In this document: piece after piece, positions 57,275 through 64,000 of the stretch | How positions within the stretch are numbered: the first letter of the stretch is position 1 | Layout of the letters: the number at the start of each line of letters is the position of its first letter | Source of the DNA: Yinghuangia seranimata | GTDB taxonomy: Bacteria; Actinomycetota; Actinomycetes; Streptomycetales; Streptomycetaceae | Direction: 5' to 3' | Length of the DNA: 64,000 nucleotides | NCBI RefSeq assembly: GCF_029953285.1 | Contig: NZ_JASAOI010000038.1 | Span: forward strand, 157,408 to 221,407 | Notes under the pieces: generated by a model | What the model was told of the DNA's origin: nothing | Seen by the model: only the letters and a program-made list of their open reading frames with translations | Database searches by the model: none | Made by a program: the position numbers and the translations under genes

Positions 57275-57874
57275 TCAGGCCCCCGGGTTGCCGTACGGCG
57301 GCTGCCCGGGGGCCTGCGGCGGGTACTGCTGCGGGTACTGCTGCTGCGGGTACTGCTGCTGCGGGTACCCCGGCGGTGCGTACTGCTGCGGGTACTGCTG
57401 CGGGTACTGCTGCTGCGGGAACCCCGGTTGCACGTACGGCTGCTGCCCGTACATCTGCGCGACGCCGGCCTGCCACCACTGCCAGATCGCCGCGAGCTTC
57501 GCGTCGAACTCCGGGTCGCGCTGCCCGAGCGCGCTGATCGGGACGCGGATCCGCTTGCGCTTCCCGCTCGTGAGCGTCAGCCGCACGTACCGGCCGCCGA
57601 GCAGGCCCTTGCCCTCGACCATCGCGATCTCGCCCCATGCCCAGGACTGCTGCGTGAAGCCCTTGGCGACCAGACCCCACGGGGTGAGCGTCGTATGGAA
57701 GCTCGCGAACCAGAAGTAGTAGACGAACTGGATGACGCCGACCGCCAGCGGCACCACACCGACCGGACTCAGCCCGAGCGCGACGTTCAGCGCGCCGAGC
57801 GCCAGGAACACACCGCCGAGGACGAGGAACATCACCCGCTGCTGCGGCGCCAGCACCATCCGGATCTCGTTCAC
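57275..57874 (-). CDS. PH-like membrane protein with QQYP-repeat tail
   Basis: 199 residues from the GTG at 57874. Two hydrophobic segments (about 14-32 and 38-55) are followed by a small beta-rich region (LTPWGLVAKGFTQQSWAWGEI to IRVPISAL) like bacterial PH/YdbT-type domains. The tail from about 142 is Gln/Pro/Tyr-rich, with YPQQ and QQYP units encoded by repeated TGCTGCGGGTAC DNA. Such tails occur in actinomycete envelope proteins. Role unknown. It converges with the DUF885 gene 20 bases away. Confidence 0.75.
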   Translation of the reverse strand: MNEIRMVLAPQQRVMFLVLGGVFLALGALNVALGLSPVGVVPLAVGVIQFVYYFWFASFHTTLTPWGLVAKGFTQQSWAWGEIAMVEGKGLLGGRYVRLTLTSGKRKRIRVPISALGQRDPEFDAKLAAIWQWWQAGVAQMYGQQPYVQPGFPQQQYPQQYPQQYAPPGYPQQQYPQQQYPQQYPPQAPGQPPYGNPGA

Positions 57875-57900
57875 GCGCGGAACTCTCCCAGACGGTTCGG

Positions 57901-58599
57901 CTACAGGAAAGGCCGGGTCTGGTCGCGCATCCACGCCGCGACCGGGTCGAACGGGTCGTCGAGCGCCACCGAGGACATCGAGATGCCCTGGAGCGCCGCC
58001 GACGCGCGGCCCATGGCCGCCTTCATGCGGTCGACGGTCGCCGGGTCGTTGTCGGCGAGGCGGATGCCGATGACCAGCCGCGGCGGGCCGAGCGCGGGCT
58101 CGACGTACGCGCGGTGCGCGGCACGCACCACGCCGCTGCGGCCCAGCTCGCCGGCGAGCAGCGTCCAGAACGCCTGGTCGTCCAGCGCCGGTTCGCCGAC
58201 CCGCAGGGGGCCCGGCATGAGGTGTTCGAGGCCGCCGACGATCCGCCGCAGGTCGAGGTACGGGACACCGACGCCGCCGCCCTGCATGTGCGGGTTCAGC
58301 CACAGCCCCCACTTGTCGGGGTAGAGCGTGCCGGCGATCTCCATGACGGCGTGGACTTCCCAGCCGCGGTCCCAGCCGCTCTCGCGCAGCTGCTCCTCGG
58401 AGGTGAAGCAGGGCGCGTAATGGGCGCCGTGCACTTCCATGTTCCCGTACTGCGCGTCGGGGCTGCCGGGCTCGCCCTGCCACAGCAGCATCCACACGTG
58501 GCCGCGGGACAGCCCCTCCAGCAGGCGCTCGTATGCCTCGTATCCCTGCGGCGCGACCTGCCGCAGTGCGTGCTCGACCTCGTTGGCGGGAAACGCCAC
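57901..58599 (-). CDS. SseB-family protein, copy 1
   Basis: 232 residues of the enhanced-serine-sensitivity (SseB) family, a fold widespread in actinomycetes and often linked to polymorphic-toxin or export contexts; the biochemical role is unproven. GTG at 58599 with GGGGAGGG upstream. It begins AFPANEVEHALRQVA and shares this start, the FTSEEQLR segment and a terminal RDQTRPFL with the paralogue at 59044-59757. A small exported protein is encoded between the two copies on the other strand. Confidence 0.82.
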   Translation of the reverse strand: MAFPANEVEHALRQVAPQGYEAYERLLEGLSRGHVWMLLWQGEPGSPDAQYGNMEVHGAHYAPCFTSEEQLRESGWDRGWEVHAVMEIAGTLYPDKWGLWLNPHMQGGGVGVPYLDLRRIVGGLEHLMPGPLRVGEPALDDQAFWTLLAGELGRSGVVRAAHRAYVEPALGPPRLVIGIRLADNDPATVDRMKAAMGRASAALQGISMSSVALDDPFDPVAAWMRDQTRPFL

Positions 58600-58727
58600 G
58601 ATGCCCTCCCCTTGCCCTGCGTGACGACGTCCACATGGTAGGGGCGGGCTGCGTCCAATGGGTGATCGAGTCGGTCCGCAAGGCGCGGCAACCGCACAAT
58701 CGGCCAAGCGTGTCGAACGCTCATCGT

Positions 58728-59003
58728 ATGGCTCGCCCCAGCCCGCGTCCCCGGGCCCGCATCGCCGGCAGAGCCGCCGCGGTCGCGGCGGCCGTGCTGC
58801 TGTGCGTGCTGGCGGCGGGCACCGACCTGTTCGGCGGGCACGCGTCCGAGGCGCCGGCGACGGTCGGGAACGAGCACTCGGGAGGCGGCTCCGACGAGGG
58901 CGGGGCGTCGGACGACGGCCCGGGACGGCGGTTCCTGCCGCACCCGCCCGTGCCGCCGGTCGGCGTCGTGCCGGCGCCGGACGGGCAGCCGTCTGCGTCT
59001 TGA
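58728..59003 (+). CDS. Small putative exported protein (91 aa)
   Basis: Arg-rich start, one hydrophobic helix (about 17-33, AAAVAAAVLLCVLAAGT) and a Gly/Asp/Ser then Pro-rich tail. Codons are strongly GC3-biased, supporting coding. It is either a secreted protein or a membrane-anchored tail. It lies between two SseB genes on the opposite strand and runs head-on into the second. Unknown family. Confidence 0.55.
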   Translation: MARPSPRPRARIAGRAAAVAAAVLLCVLAAGTDLFGGHASEAPATVGNEHSGGGSDEGGASDDGPGRRFLPHPPVPPVGVVPAPDGQPSAS

Positions 59004-59043
59004 CGCCACCGACGCCACCGACGCCGCCCGCGTCGGGGACGGA

Positions 59044-59757
59044 TCAGGGCCGCTCGTAGAACGGCCGCACGCTGTCGAGCATCCAGTCGCCGATCGGGTC
59101 CTGCGCGAGGTCGATGAGCACGAGGCTGACCGGCCACGGCGCGCCGGTCCGGCCGACCGCGCGCTCCAGGGCGCCGACCGCGGCGCGCCGGTCCTCCTCC
59201 TGCCAGCGGTCCAGCTCGATGCCGATGAACAGGCAGGGGGCGTCGTTCTCGACCACGCCCAGGGCGCGGCGGGCGGTCAGCACGACGGGGGTCACGGCGA
59301 ACTCCTCGGCGGCGGCCGCGAGCAGCACGTACGGCTCCTCGGCCGGGCTCGGCTCGGCGAGCGTGACGCGCGCGCCCATGCGGCCCGCGCCGGGCATGCG
59401 GGCCAGTTCGAGGACGCCCTCGGGCGGTATCGGGATGCCGACCTCGCCGCCCGGGTTGACCGCGAGCCCGACGTGCGGCGGCAGCCCGCGCGCGAACTCG
59501 CGCACCGGCGCGACGGTGCACGGCATCGGGCCCGCAACGCGGCGGAACTGCTCCTCGGAGCTGAACACCGGGACGTACGGCATGCCGCCGATCTCCGTGG
59601 TGGGCAGCGTCAGTTCGGTGTCCGCGGGGCCGCCGCCGGCCGGCAGCGGGACCCACACCTCGGCCTCGGCGAGCGCGTCGATGAGCTCGCCGGTGCGCGA
59701 CGCGTCCTGCATCGCCGCGACCAGGCACTGCTCGACATAGTTCGCCGGGAAGGCCAC
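59044..59757 (-). CDS. SseB-family protein, copy 2
   Basis: 237 residues from the GTG at 59757; paralogue of 57901-58599, with matching AFPANYVEQCLVAAM start, FSSEEQFR segment and ending DSVRPFYERP. Cytoplasmic, no catalytic motif evident. The two copies are not adjacent: a small exported protein gene on the plus strand separates them. Function is unknown beyond the family name. Confidence 0.82.
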   Translation of the reverse strand: MAFPANYVEQCLVAAMQDASRTGELIDALAEAEVWVPLPAGGGPADTELTLPTTEIGGMPYVPVFSSEEQFRRVAGPMPCTVAPVREFARGLPPHVGLAVNPGGEVGIPIPPEGVLELARMPGAGRMGARVTLAEPSPAEEPYVLLAAAAEEFAVTPVVLTARRALGVVENDAPCLFIGIELDRWQEEDRRAAVGALERAVGRTGAPWPVSLVLIDLAQDPIGDWMLDSVRPFYERP

Positions 59758-59839
59758 GCGCCACCTCCGAGTGCGGGTCCGCGGACCCGAGTGCGTCTGG
59801 GATCTCGTCCCCAGCCTAGGGGCGCGCACAAGCGTGTGC

Positions 59840-59895
59840 GGCGGGGGCCCCGCCACCCCCCCCCGGCCCCCCCCCCAACCCGGTGGCCCCCCCCG
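59840..59895. repeat. C-homopolymer tract
   Basis: C runs of 9, 10 and 8 (59856-59864, 59867-59876, 59887-59894) lie in an intergenic gap. This is low-complexity G/C DNA like that at 3490-3624 and may be error-prone in sequencing. Confidence 0.6.
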
Positions 59896-59909
59896 TGAAC
59901 GGCACACCC

Positions 59910-59945
59910 CGGCGGGGACCCGGCATCCCGCCCGGGTCCCCGCCG
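59910..59945 (-). terminator. Terminator of the OsmC-type gene
   Basis: CGGCGGGGACCCGG (59910-59923) pairs perfectly with CCGGGTCCCCGCCG (59932-59945), just after the minus-strand peroxidase stop. Confidence 0.7.
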
Positions 59946-59966
59946 CACACGGTGTCGCAGCGCGCT

Positions 59967-60395
59967 TTACGGCAGCAGCTCGGCCTCGAGCGAGATCGGC
60001 GCGCCGGTGAGCGCCTTGCTCACGGGGCAGTTCTCCTTGGCGTTCTGCGCGAGGTTCGCGAAGTCCTCCTTGCTGATCCCCGGGACGCGGGCCTTGACGG
60101 TCAGCACGATGCCGGTGATGCCCTCGCCGGGCTGGAACGTGACGTTCGCCTGCGTCTGCACCGACTCCGGCGGCGTGCCGGCGCCGGCCAGGGCGTGCGA
60201 GAACGCCATCGAGTAGCACGCCGAGTGCGCCGCGGCGATGAGCTCCTCGGGGCTGGTCTTGCCGTTCGCCGCCTCGGCGCGCGAGGGCCAGGACACCTCG
60301 TAGGTGCCCACCCCGGAGCTGTCGAGCGACACGGTGCCGGACCCGCCGATGAGCGCGCCCTTCCAGTCGGTCGTCGCGGTGCGCGTGGTCGCCAC
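59967..60395 (-). CDS. OsmC/Ohr-family peroxidase
   Basis: 142 residues. Reduces organic hydroperoxides with two active cysteines: Cys60 in HSACYSMAFSHAL and Cys123 in ENCPVSKAL. The motifs and length fit the OsmC subfamily. GTG at 60395 with GGGAGG upstream. It is transcribed divergently from the glycine riboswitch-gcv operon. Confidence 0.9.
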   Translation of the reverse strand: MATTRTATTDWKGALIGGSGTVSLDSSGVGTYEVSWPSRAEAANGKTSPEELIAAAHSACYSMAFSHALAGAGTPPESVQTQANVTFQPGEGITGIVLTVKARVPGISKEDFANLAQNAKENCPVSKALTGAPISLEAELLP

Positions 60396-60548
60396 GGGCG
60401 AACCTCCCTGTACATGCGTTGGTTGGACGCGACCCACGCTAGCAACGCCACCCCGGCCGGGGGACTTGGAAAAACGTCCGACACGCGTCCCACAGCGGAC
60501 CCCGGGACCGATAGCATGCGCCAACAACTTCACACCGGCCCTCGACCC

Positions 60549-60790
60549 CATGCGGGAGAGCCTCCGGCGTGCCCCCGCCTCGCGGCGGGCGTGCGGCGGG
60601 GCGCCGAAGGAGCAATTCCTCCCCGGAAACTCTCAGGCCCAAGTACCGCGTGGGTGAGGCGACTCTGGAAAGCAGGTCCCGTGCGCGCAGCGCGGCGGGG
60701 CCTCACCCACGGTGCAAGCGGCGGACCGTCCGATCCCTCGGAGCGGCCGCGCGTGAAGCTCTCAGGTCCATGACAGAGGGGGAGGCGACC
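60549..60790 (+). promoter_or_regulatory. Tandem glycine riboswitch upstream of gcvT
   Basis: Two glycine aptamers in series. The first (about 60551-60675) has GCGGGAGAG, GCGCCGAAGGAGCAA, AACTCTCAGGC and CTCTGGAAAGC. The second (about 60676-60787) has GTGAAGCTCTCAGG and TGACAGAGGGGGAGG. Glycine binding is known to turn on glycine-cleavage genes. TAGCAT at 60512-60517 may be the -10. About 240 bases of leader, with a GTGCGG/CCGCAC hairpin, separate it from gcvT. Confidence 0.9.
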
Positions 60791-61029
60791 CATCCGACCG
60801 TGCGGTGCAGCCGCACGTTGTTCAGGGAGCCCTCCTTCGTGGACCACCTGTTCCATCCCGTACCCCGTCCGGTCTCCGGTCTCGTCCCCGTGCCGTCCGC
60901 CGGGCCCGCCGTGTGCGCGCCCTCCGGCGTGCGGCGGTCCGCCACGCCCGCGCGCGTGCGGACGACAGCGGACGAACCGGTACGAAATCATGGCGTTCGG
61001 GACCACCACACCCGCGAGGAGTCCAGCCG

Positions 61030-62145
61030 ATGACGTCCACCGCCTCGGTCGAGCGCCGTACCCCGCTCGACGCCGTCCACGACGCGCTCGGCGCGACGAT
61101 GACCGACTTCGCGGGCTGGCGCATGCCGCTGCGCTACGGCAGCGAGACCGCCGAGCACCGCGCGGTGCGCGAGGCCGCCGGCCTGTTCGACCTCACCCAC
61201 ATGGGCGAGATCACCGTGACCGGCCCGGAGGCCGCGCGCGCCCTCGACCACGCGCTGGTCGGGTACGTGTCGAAGATCGGCGTCGACCGCGCCCGCTACA
61301 CGATGATCTGCGACGAGAACGGCGGCATCCTCGACGACCTGATCGTCTACCGCACGGGCGAGACGGACTTCATGGTCGTCGCCAACGCGTCCAACGCCGC
61401 CGTCGTCGCCCGCGAGCTGCTCGCCCGCGCGGCCGGCTTCGACACCGTCGTCACCGACCGGTCCGAGGAGTACGCGCTGCTGGCCGTCCAGGGCCCCAAC
61501 GCCGTCAAGATCCTGGCGCCGCTCACCGACCTCGACCTGGACGTCGTGAAGTACTACGCCGCCGACCGCGCCGTCGTCGCGGGCGTCGACGTGCTGCTCG
61601 CCCGCACCGGCTACACCGGCGAGGACGGCTTCGAGCTGTTCTGCGCGCCGGGCGACGCGGTGCGGCTGTGGGAGGCGCTGCGCGAGGCCGGCGACGGGCA
61701 CGGGCTCATCCCGGCCGGGCTGTCCTGCCGCGACACGCTGCGCCTGGAGGCCGGCATGCCGCTGTACGGGCACGAGCTGACCACCGCGCTCACCCCGTAC
61801 GAGGCCAACCTCGGCCGCGTCGTGCGCCTGGACAAGCCGGAGGGCTTCGTCGGCTCCGAGGCGCTGGCCGCCCGCGAGAAGGAGGGCCCGCGCGCCACGC
61901 TCGTCGGCCTGCGCTCGCCGGGCCGCCGGGTGCCGCGCGCCGGGTACGCCGTCCTCGACCCGGAGACGCGGGAGCCGATCGGCGAGATCACCTCCGGCGC
62001 GCCGTCGCCGACGCTGGGCGCGCCGATCGCGATGGCGTACGTGCCGCTGGACCGCGCCGAGCCGGGCACCCGTCTGGCGGTGGACGTCCGCGGCACCGCC
62101 GAGCCGGTCGACGTGGTCGCCCTGCCGTTCTACAAGCGGGCCTGA
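61030..62145 (+). CDS. gcvT: Glycine cleavage system T protein (aminomethyltransferase)
   Basis: Transfers the methylene group from the lipoyl-bound aminomethyl on GcvH to tetrahydrofolate, releasing ammonia. 371 residues, with DFAGWRMPLRYG near the start, the folate-site residues in the YTMICDENGGILDDLIVYR region, and a C-terminal OB-like domain. ATG at 61030, GAGGAG 8 bases upstream. First gene after the glycine riboswitch and followed by gcvH and glyA. Confidence 0.96.
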   Translation: MTSTASVERRTPLDAVHDALGATMTDFAGWRMPLRYGSETAEHRAVREAAGLFDLTHMGEITVTGPEAARALDHALVGYVSKIGVDRARYTMICDENGGILDDLIVYRTGETDFMVVANASNAAVVARELLARAAGFDTVVTDRSEEYALLAVQGPNAVKILAPLTDLDLDVVKYYAADRAVVAGVDVLLARTGYTGEDGFELFCAPGDAVRLWEALREAGDGHGLIPAGLSCRDTLRLEAGMPLYGHELTTALTPYEANLGRVVRLDKPEGFVGSEALAAREKEGPRATLVGLRSPGRRVPRAGYAVLDPETREPIGEITSGAPSPTLGAPIAMAYVPLDRAEPGTRLAVDVRGTAEPVDVVALPFYKRA

Positions 62146-62182
62146 CCCCGCCCTCCGATTTACCGACAAACCGCAGCAAAAT

Positions 62183-62199
62183 CCCCTGAGGATCAGGGG
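62183..62199 (+). promoter_or_regulatory. Short hairpin between gcvT and gcvH
   Basis: CCCCTGAGGATCAGGGG can form a small stem. It may act in mRNA processing or partial termination. Weak evidence. Confidence 0.3.
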
Positions 62200-62226
62200 A
62201 GCCCGCACTGAATGGAGAATGGACCT

Positions 62227-62616
62227 GTGAGCGCACCCCAGAACCTGCTCTACAGCAAGGACCACGAGTGGCTGACGACGGACGGTAACCCGGCCGTCAT
62301 CGGCATCTCGCAGCACGCGGCCGACGCCCTCGGCGACGTGGTCTTCGTCCAGCTCCCCGAGGTCGGATCGCGGGTCACCGCGGGCGAGCCGTGCGGCGAG
62401 CTGGAGTCGACCAAGTCCGTCAGCGACATCTTCGCCCCCGCCGACGGCGAGGTCGTGGAGGTCAACGAGGCGGTCGTGAACGACCCGAGCCTGGTCAACT
62501 CCGACCCGTACGGCGACGGCTGGCTGATCAAGGTGCACCTCGACACGCCGGCCGCCGAAGTCGACGGCCTGCTGTCCGCAGACGAGTACACCGCCTTCAC
62601 CGACACCGGCGCCTGA
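62227..62616 (+). CDS. gcvH: Glycine cleavage system H protein
   Basis: The lipoyl carrier of the glycine cleavage complex, 129 residues from the GTG at 62227 (GGAGA upstream; an in-frame ATG five codons earlier is possible). The lipoylated Lys63 is in [17 protein letters not shown], the invariant site. Sits between gcvT and glyA; gcvP is not in this window. Confidence 0.96.
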   Translation: MSAPQNLLYSKDHEWLTTDGNPAVIGISQHAADALGDVVFVQLPEVGSRVTAGEPCGELESTKSVSDIFAPADGEVVEVNEAVVNDPSLVNSDPYGDGWLIKVHLDTPAAEVDGLLSADEYTAFTDTGA

Positions 62617-62640
62617 CCGCGCCCGAGGAGCTGACCTACC

Positions 62641-63906
62641 GTGACGATCCTGGACCGTCCGCTGGCCGAGGTGGACCCTGAGGTCGCCGCCGCCGTCGCC
62701 GACGAGCTGCACCGCCAGCAGTCCACCCTGGAAATGATCGCCTCCGAGAACTTCGCGCCCGTCGCGGTCCTCGAGGCACAGGGCTCGGTGCTGACCAACA
62801 AGTACGCCGAGGGCTACCCGGGCCGCCGCTACTACGGCGGCTGCGAGTACGTCGACGTCGTCGAGAACCTCGCCATCGAGCGCCTCAAGGCGCTCTTCGG
62901 CGCCGAAGCCGCCAACGTGCAGCCGCACTCGGGCGCGCAGGCCAACGCGGCCGTGTACTTCGGTCTCCTCGAGACCGGCGACACCGTGCTCGGCCTCGAC
63001 CTCGCCAACGGCGGGCACCTGACGCACGGCATGAAGCTCAACTTCTCCGGCAAGCAGTACAACGTCGTCTCCTACAAGGTGGACGAGGCCGGACTGGTCG
63101 ACATGGCGGAGGTCGAGCGGCTCGCCAAGGAGCACCGGCCGAAGATGATCGTCGCGGGCTGGTCCGCCTACCCGCGGCAGCTCGACTTCGCGGCGTTCCG
63201 CCGGATCGCCGACGAGGTCGGCGCGTACCTGTGGGTCGACATGGCGCACTTCGCGGGCCTGGTCGCGGCGGGGCTGCACCCCAACCCGGTCGAGCACGCG
63301 CACATCGTCACCACGACGACCCACAAGACCCTCGGCGGCCCGCGCGGCGGCGCGATCCTCGCCAAGGAGGAGCTGATCAAGAAGATCAACTCCGCGGTCT
63401 TCCCCGGCCTCCAGGGCGGCCCCCTCGAGCACGTCATCGCCGCGAAGGCGGTGGCCTTCAAGGTCGCCGCCGGCGAGGAGTTCAAGGACCGCCAGACCCG
63501 CACCCTCGCCGGCGCGAAGCTCCTCGCCGAGCGCCTGCTCCGCGAGGACGCGGCTGCGGCCGGCATCAAGGTCCTCTCGGGCGGCACCGACGTCCACCTG
63601 GTGCTCGTCGACCTCGTCGACAACCACCTGAACGGCCGCGAGGCCGAGGACCGCCTCCACGAGGTCGGCATCACCGTCAACCGCAACGCGGTCCCCAACG
63701 ACCCGCTGCCCCCGATGAAGACCTCCGGCCTCCGCATCGGCACCCCGGCCCTCGCCACCCGCGGCTTCACCGACGAGGACTTCGCCGAGGTCGCCGACGT
63801 CATCGTCGAAGCCCTCAAGCCCGACTACGACGAAGCCAAGCGCGCCACCCTCAAGTCCCGCACCGAGGCCCTGGCCGCGAAGCACCCGCTGTACCCCAAC
63901 CTCTGA
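62641..63906 (+). CDS. glyA: Serine hydroxymethyltransferase
   Basis: PLP enzyme interconverting serine and glycine with tetrahydrofolate. 421 residues, with PLP Lys229 in [14 protein letters not shown], and [18 protein letters not shown] and [10 protein letters not shown] conserved. GTG at 62641, 24 bases after gcvH. With gcvT and gcvH it balances serine, glycine and one-carbon units under glycine riboswitch control. Confidence 0.97.
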   Translation: MTILDRPLAEVDPEVAAAVADELHRQQSTLEMIASENFAPVAVLEAQGSVLTNKYAEGYPGRRYYGGCEYVDVVENLAIERLKALFGAEAANVQPHSGAQANAAVYFGLLETGDTVLGLDLANGGHLTHGMKLNFSGKQYNVVSYKVDEAGLVDMAEVERLAKEHRPKMIVAGWSAYPRQLDFAAFRRIADEVGAYLWVDMAHFAGLVAAGLHPNPVEHAHIVTTTTHKTLGGPRGGAILAKEELIKKINSAVFPGLQGGPLEHVIAAKAVAFKVAAGEEFKDRQTRTLAGAKLLAERLLREDAAAAGIKVLSGGTDVHLVLVDLVDNHLNGREAEDRLHEVGITVNRNAVPNDPLPPMKTSGLRIGTPALATRGFTDEDFAEVADVIVEALKPDYDEAKRATLKSRTEALAAKHPLYPNL

Positions 63907-63955
63907 CGCGAGTGGCTCGCCTCACGGGGTGAGCCGGTCTCGACGAGGTGACCCC

Positions 63956-63985
63956 AAGGGCCCGCACCCCCCGGTGCGGGCCCTT
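63956..63985 (+). terminator. Terminator of the gcv-glyA operon
   Basis: AAGGGCCCGCAC (63956-63967) pairs with GTGCGGGCCCTT (63974-63985), 50 bases after the glyA stop. Confidence 0.75.
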
Positions 63986-64000
63986 CGGCGTCCCACCCCC

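Noticed and set aside
57300..57425. CRISPR-like short repeat array
   Set aside because: The TGCTGCGGGTAC units are in frame and encode the QQYP tail of a membrane protein; there are no spacers.

Overview
This window is chromosomal DNA from a very GC-rich filamentous actinomycete, most likely a Streptomyces relative. Coding third positions are almost all G or C, GTG and TTG starts are common, and several features are typical of that group: an ilvB attenuator with a leader peptide, a LAL-type LuxR regulator, two c-di-GMP proteins and SseB-family proteins. From memory, the gene order gltX - cimA - ilvE - leuB - serA - ilvCNB - gatBAC - rmdB - ligA - mnmA - gcvT/gcvH/glyA matches the core-chromosome order of Streptomyces coelicolor. 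Most of the window is therefore conserved backbone, with accessory islands inserted in it.

Layout. 1-3430: a small repeat-bearing protein, a fumarylacetoacetate-hydrolase family enzyme overlapping gltX, and a tRNA operon (Gln-CTG, Glu-CTC twice). 3490-3624: a G/C-only hairpin with a 22-G run. 3635-10093, minus strand: cimA behind a probable isoleucine attenuator, then ilvE, leuB, a 31-residue protein and serA. 10284-18923, minus strand: an accessory island with two FHA-domain proteins, a PP2C phosphatase, and two copies of a cassette (WXG/EspC-like repeat protein, DUF1023 hydrolase, lipoprotein, Pro-tailed protein). The second copy is decayed by deletions. 19097-22735: ilvC, ilvN and ilvB behind a leader-peptide attenuator. 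22820-25540: a membrane PAS-GGDEF-EAL protein, with a BldD-like box in its upstream region.

26053-31768: a GT-C type membrane protein, a DUF2079 membrane protein, a 2-hydroxyacid dehydrogenase and a PQQ-type sugar dehydrogenase lipoprotein. 31769-35342: a patch of degenerate repeats, then a 1001-residue LuxR-type ATPase regulator. 35481-38254: a small protein, three 10-bp direct repeats, and a coupled operon of three membrane-anchored proteins. 38375-46745, minus strand: gatB, a small membrane protein, gatA, gatC, an RmdB-like c-di-GMP protein and ligA. 46803-49804: a cobalamin-independent methionine-synthase-like protein, a lipoprotein and a lipase-like hydrolase. 50138-51972: an unusually short cytochrome P450 coupled to an FMN hydroxyacid oxidase. 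52033-55685: mnmA, a cysteine desulfurase (the two fit together in tRNA 2-thiolation), a small protein and a TRIC-type channel. 55737-60395: a DUF885 protein, a PH-like membrane protein, two SseB paralogues flanking a small exported protein, and an OsmC-type peroxidase. 60549-63985: a tandem glycine riboswitch followed by gcvT-gcvH-glyA.

Together these genes cover branched-chain amino acid synthesis (with regulation visible in the leaders), serine and glycine one-carbon metabolism, and tRNA charging and modification (GltX, GatCAB, MnmA). The most unusual parts are the duplicated and partly decayed FHA/PP2C/WXG cassette, the cimA leader, the BldD-like box, the CTAAGAC repeats before the membrane-protein trio, and the compressed P450-oxidase pair. 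Two G/C homopolymer tracts may be assembly artefacts.
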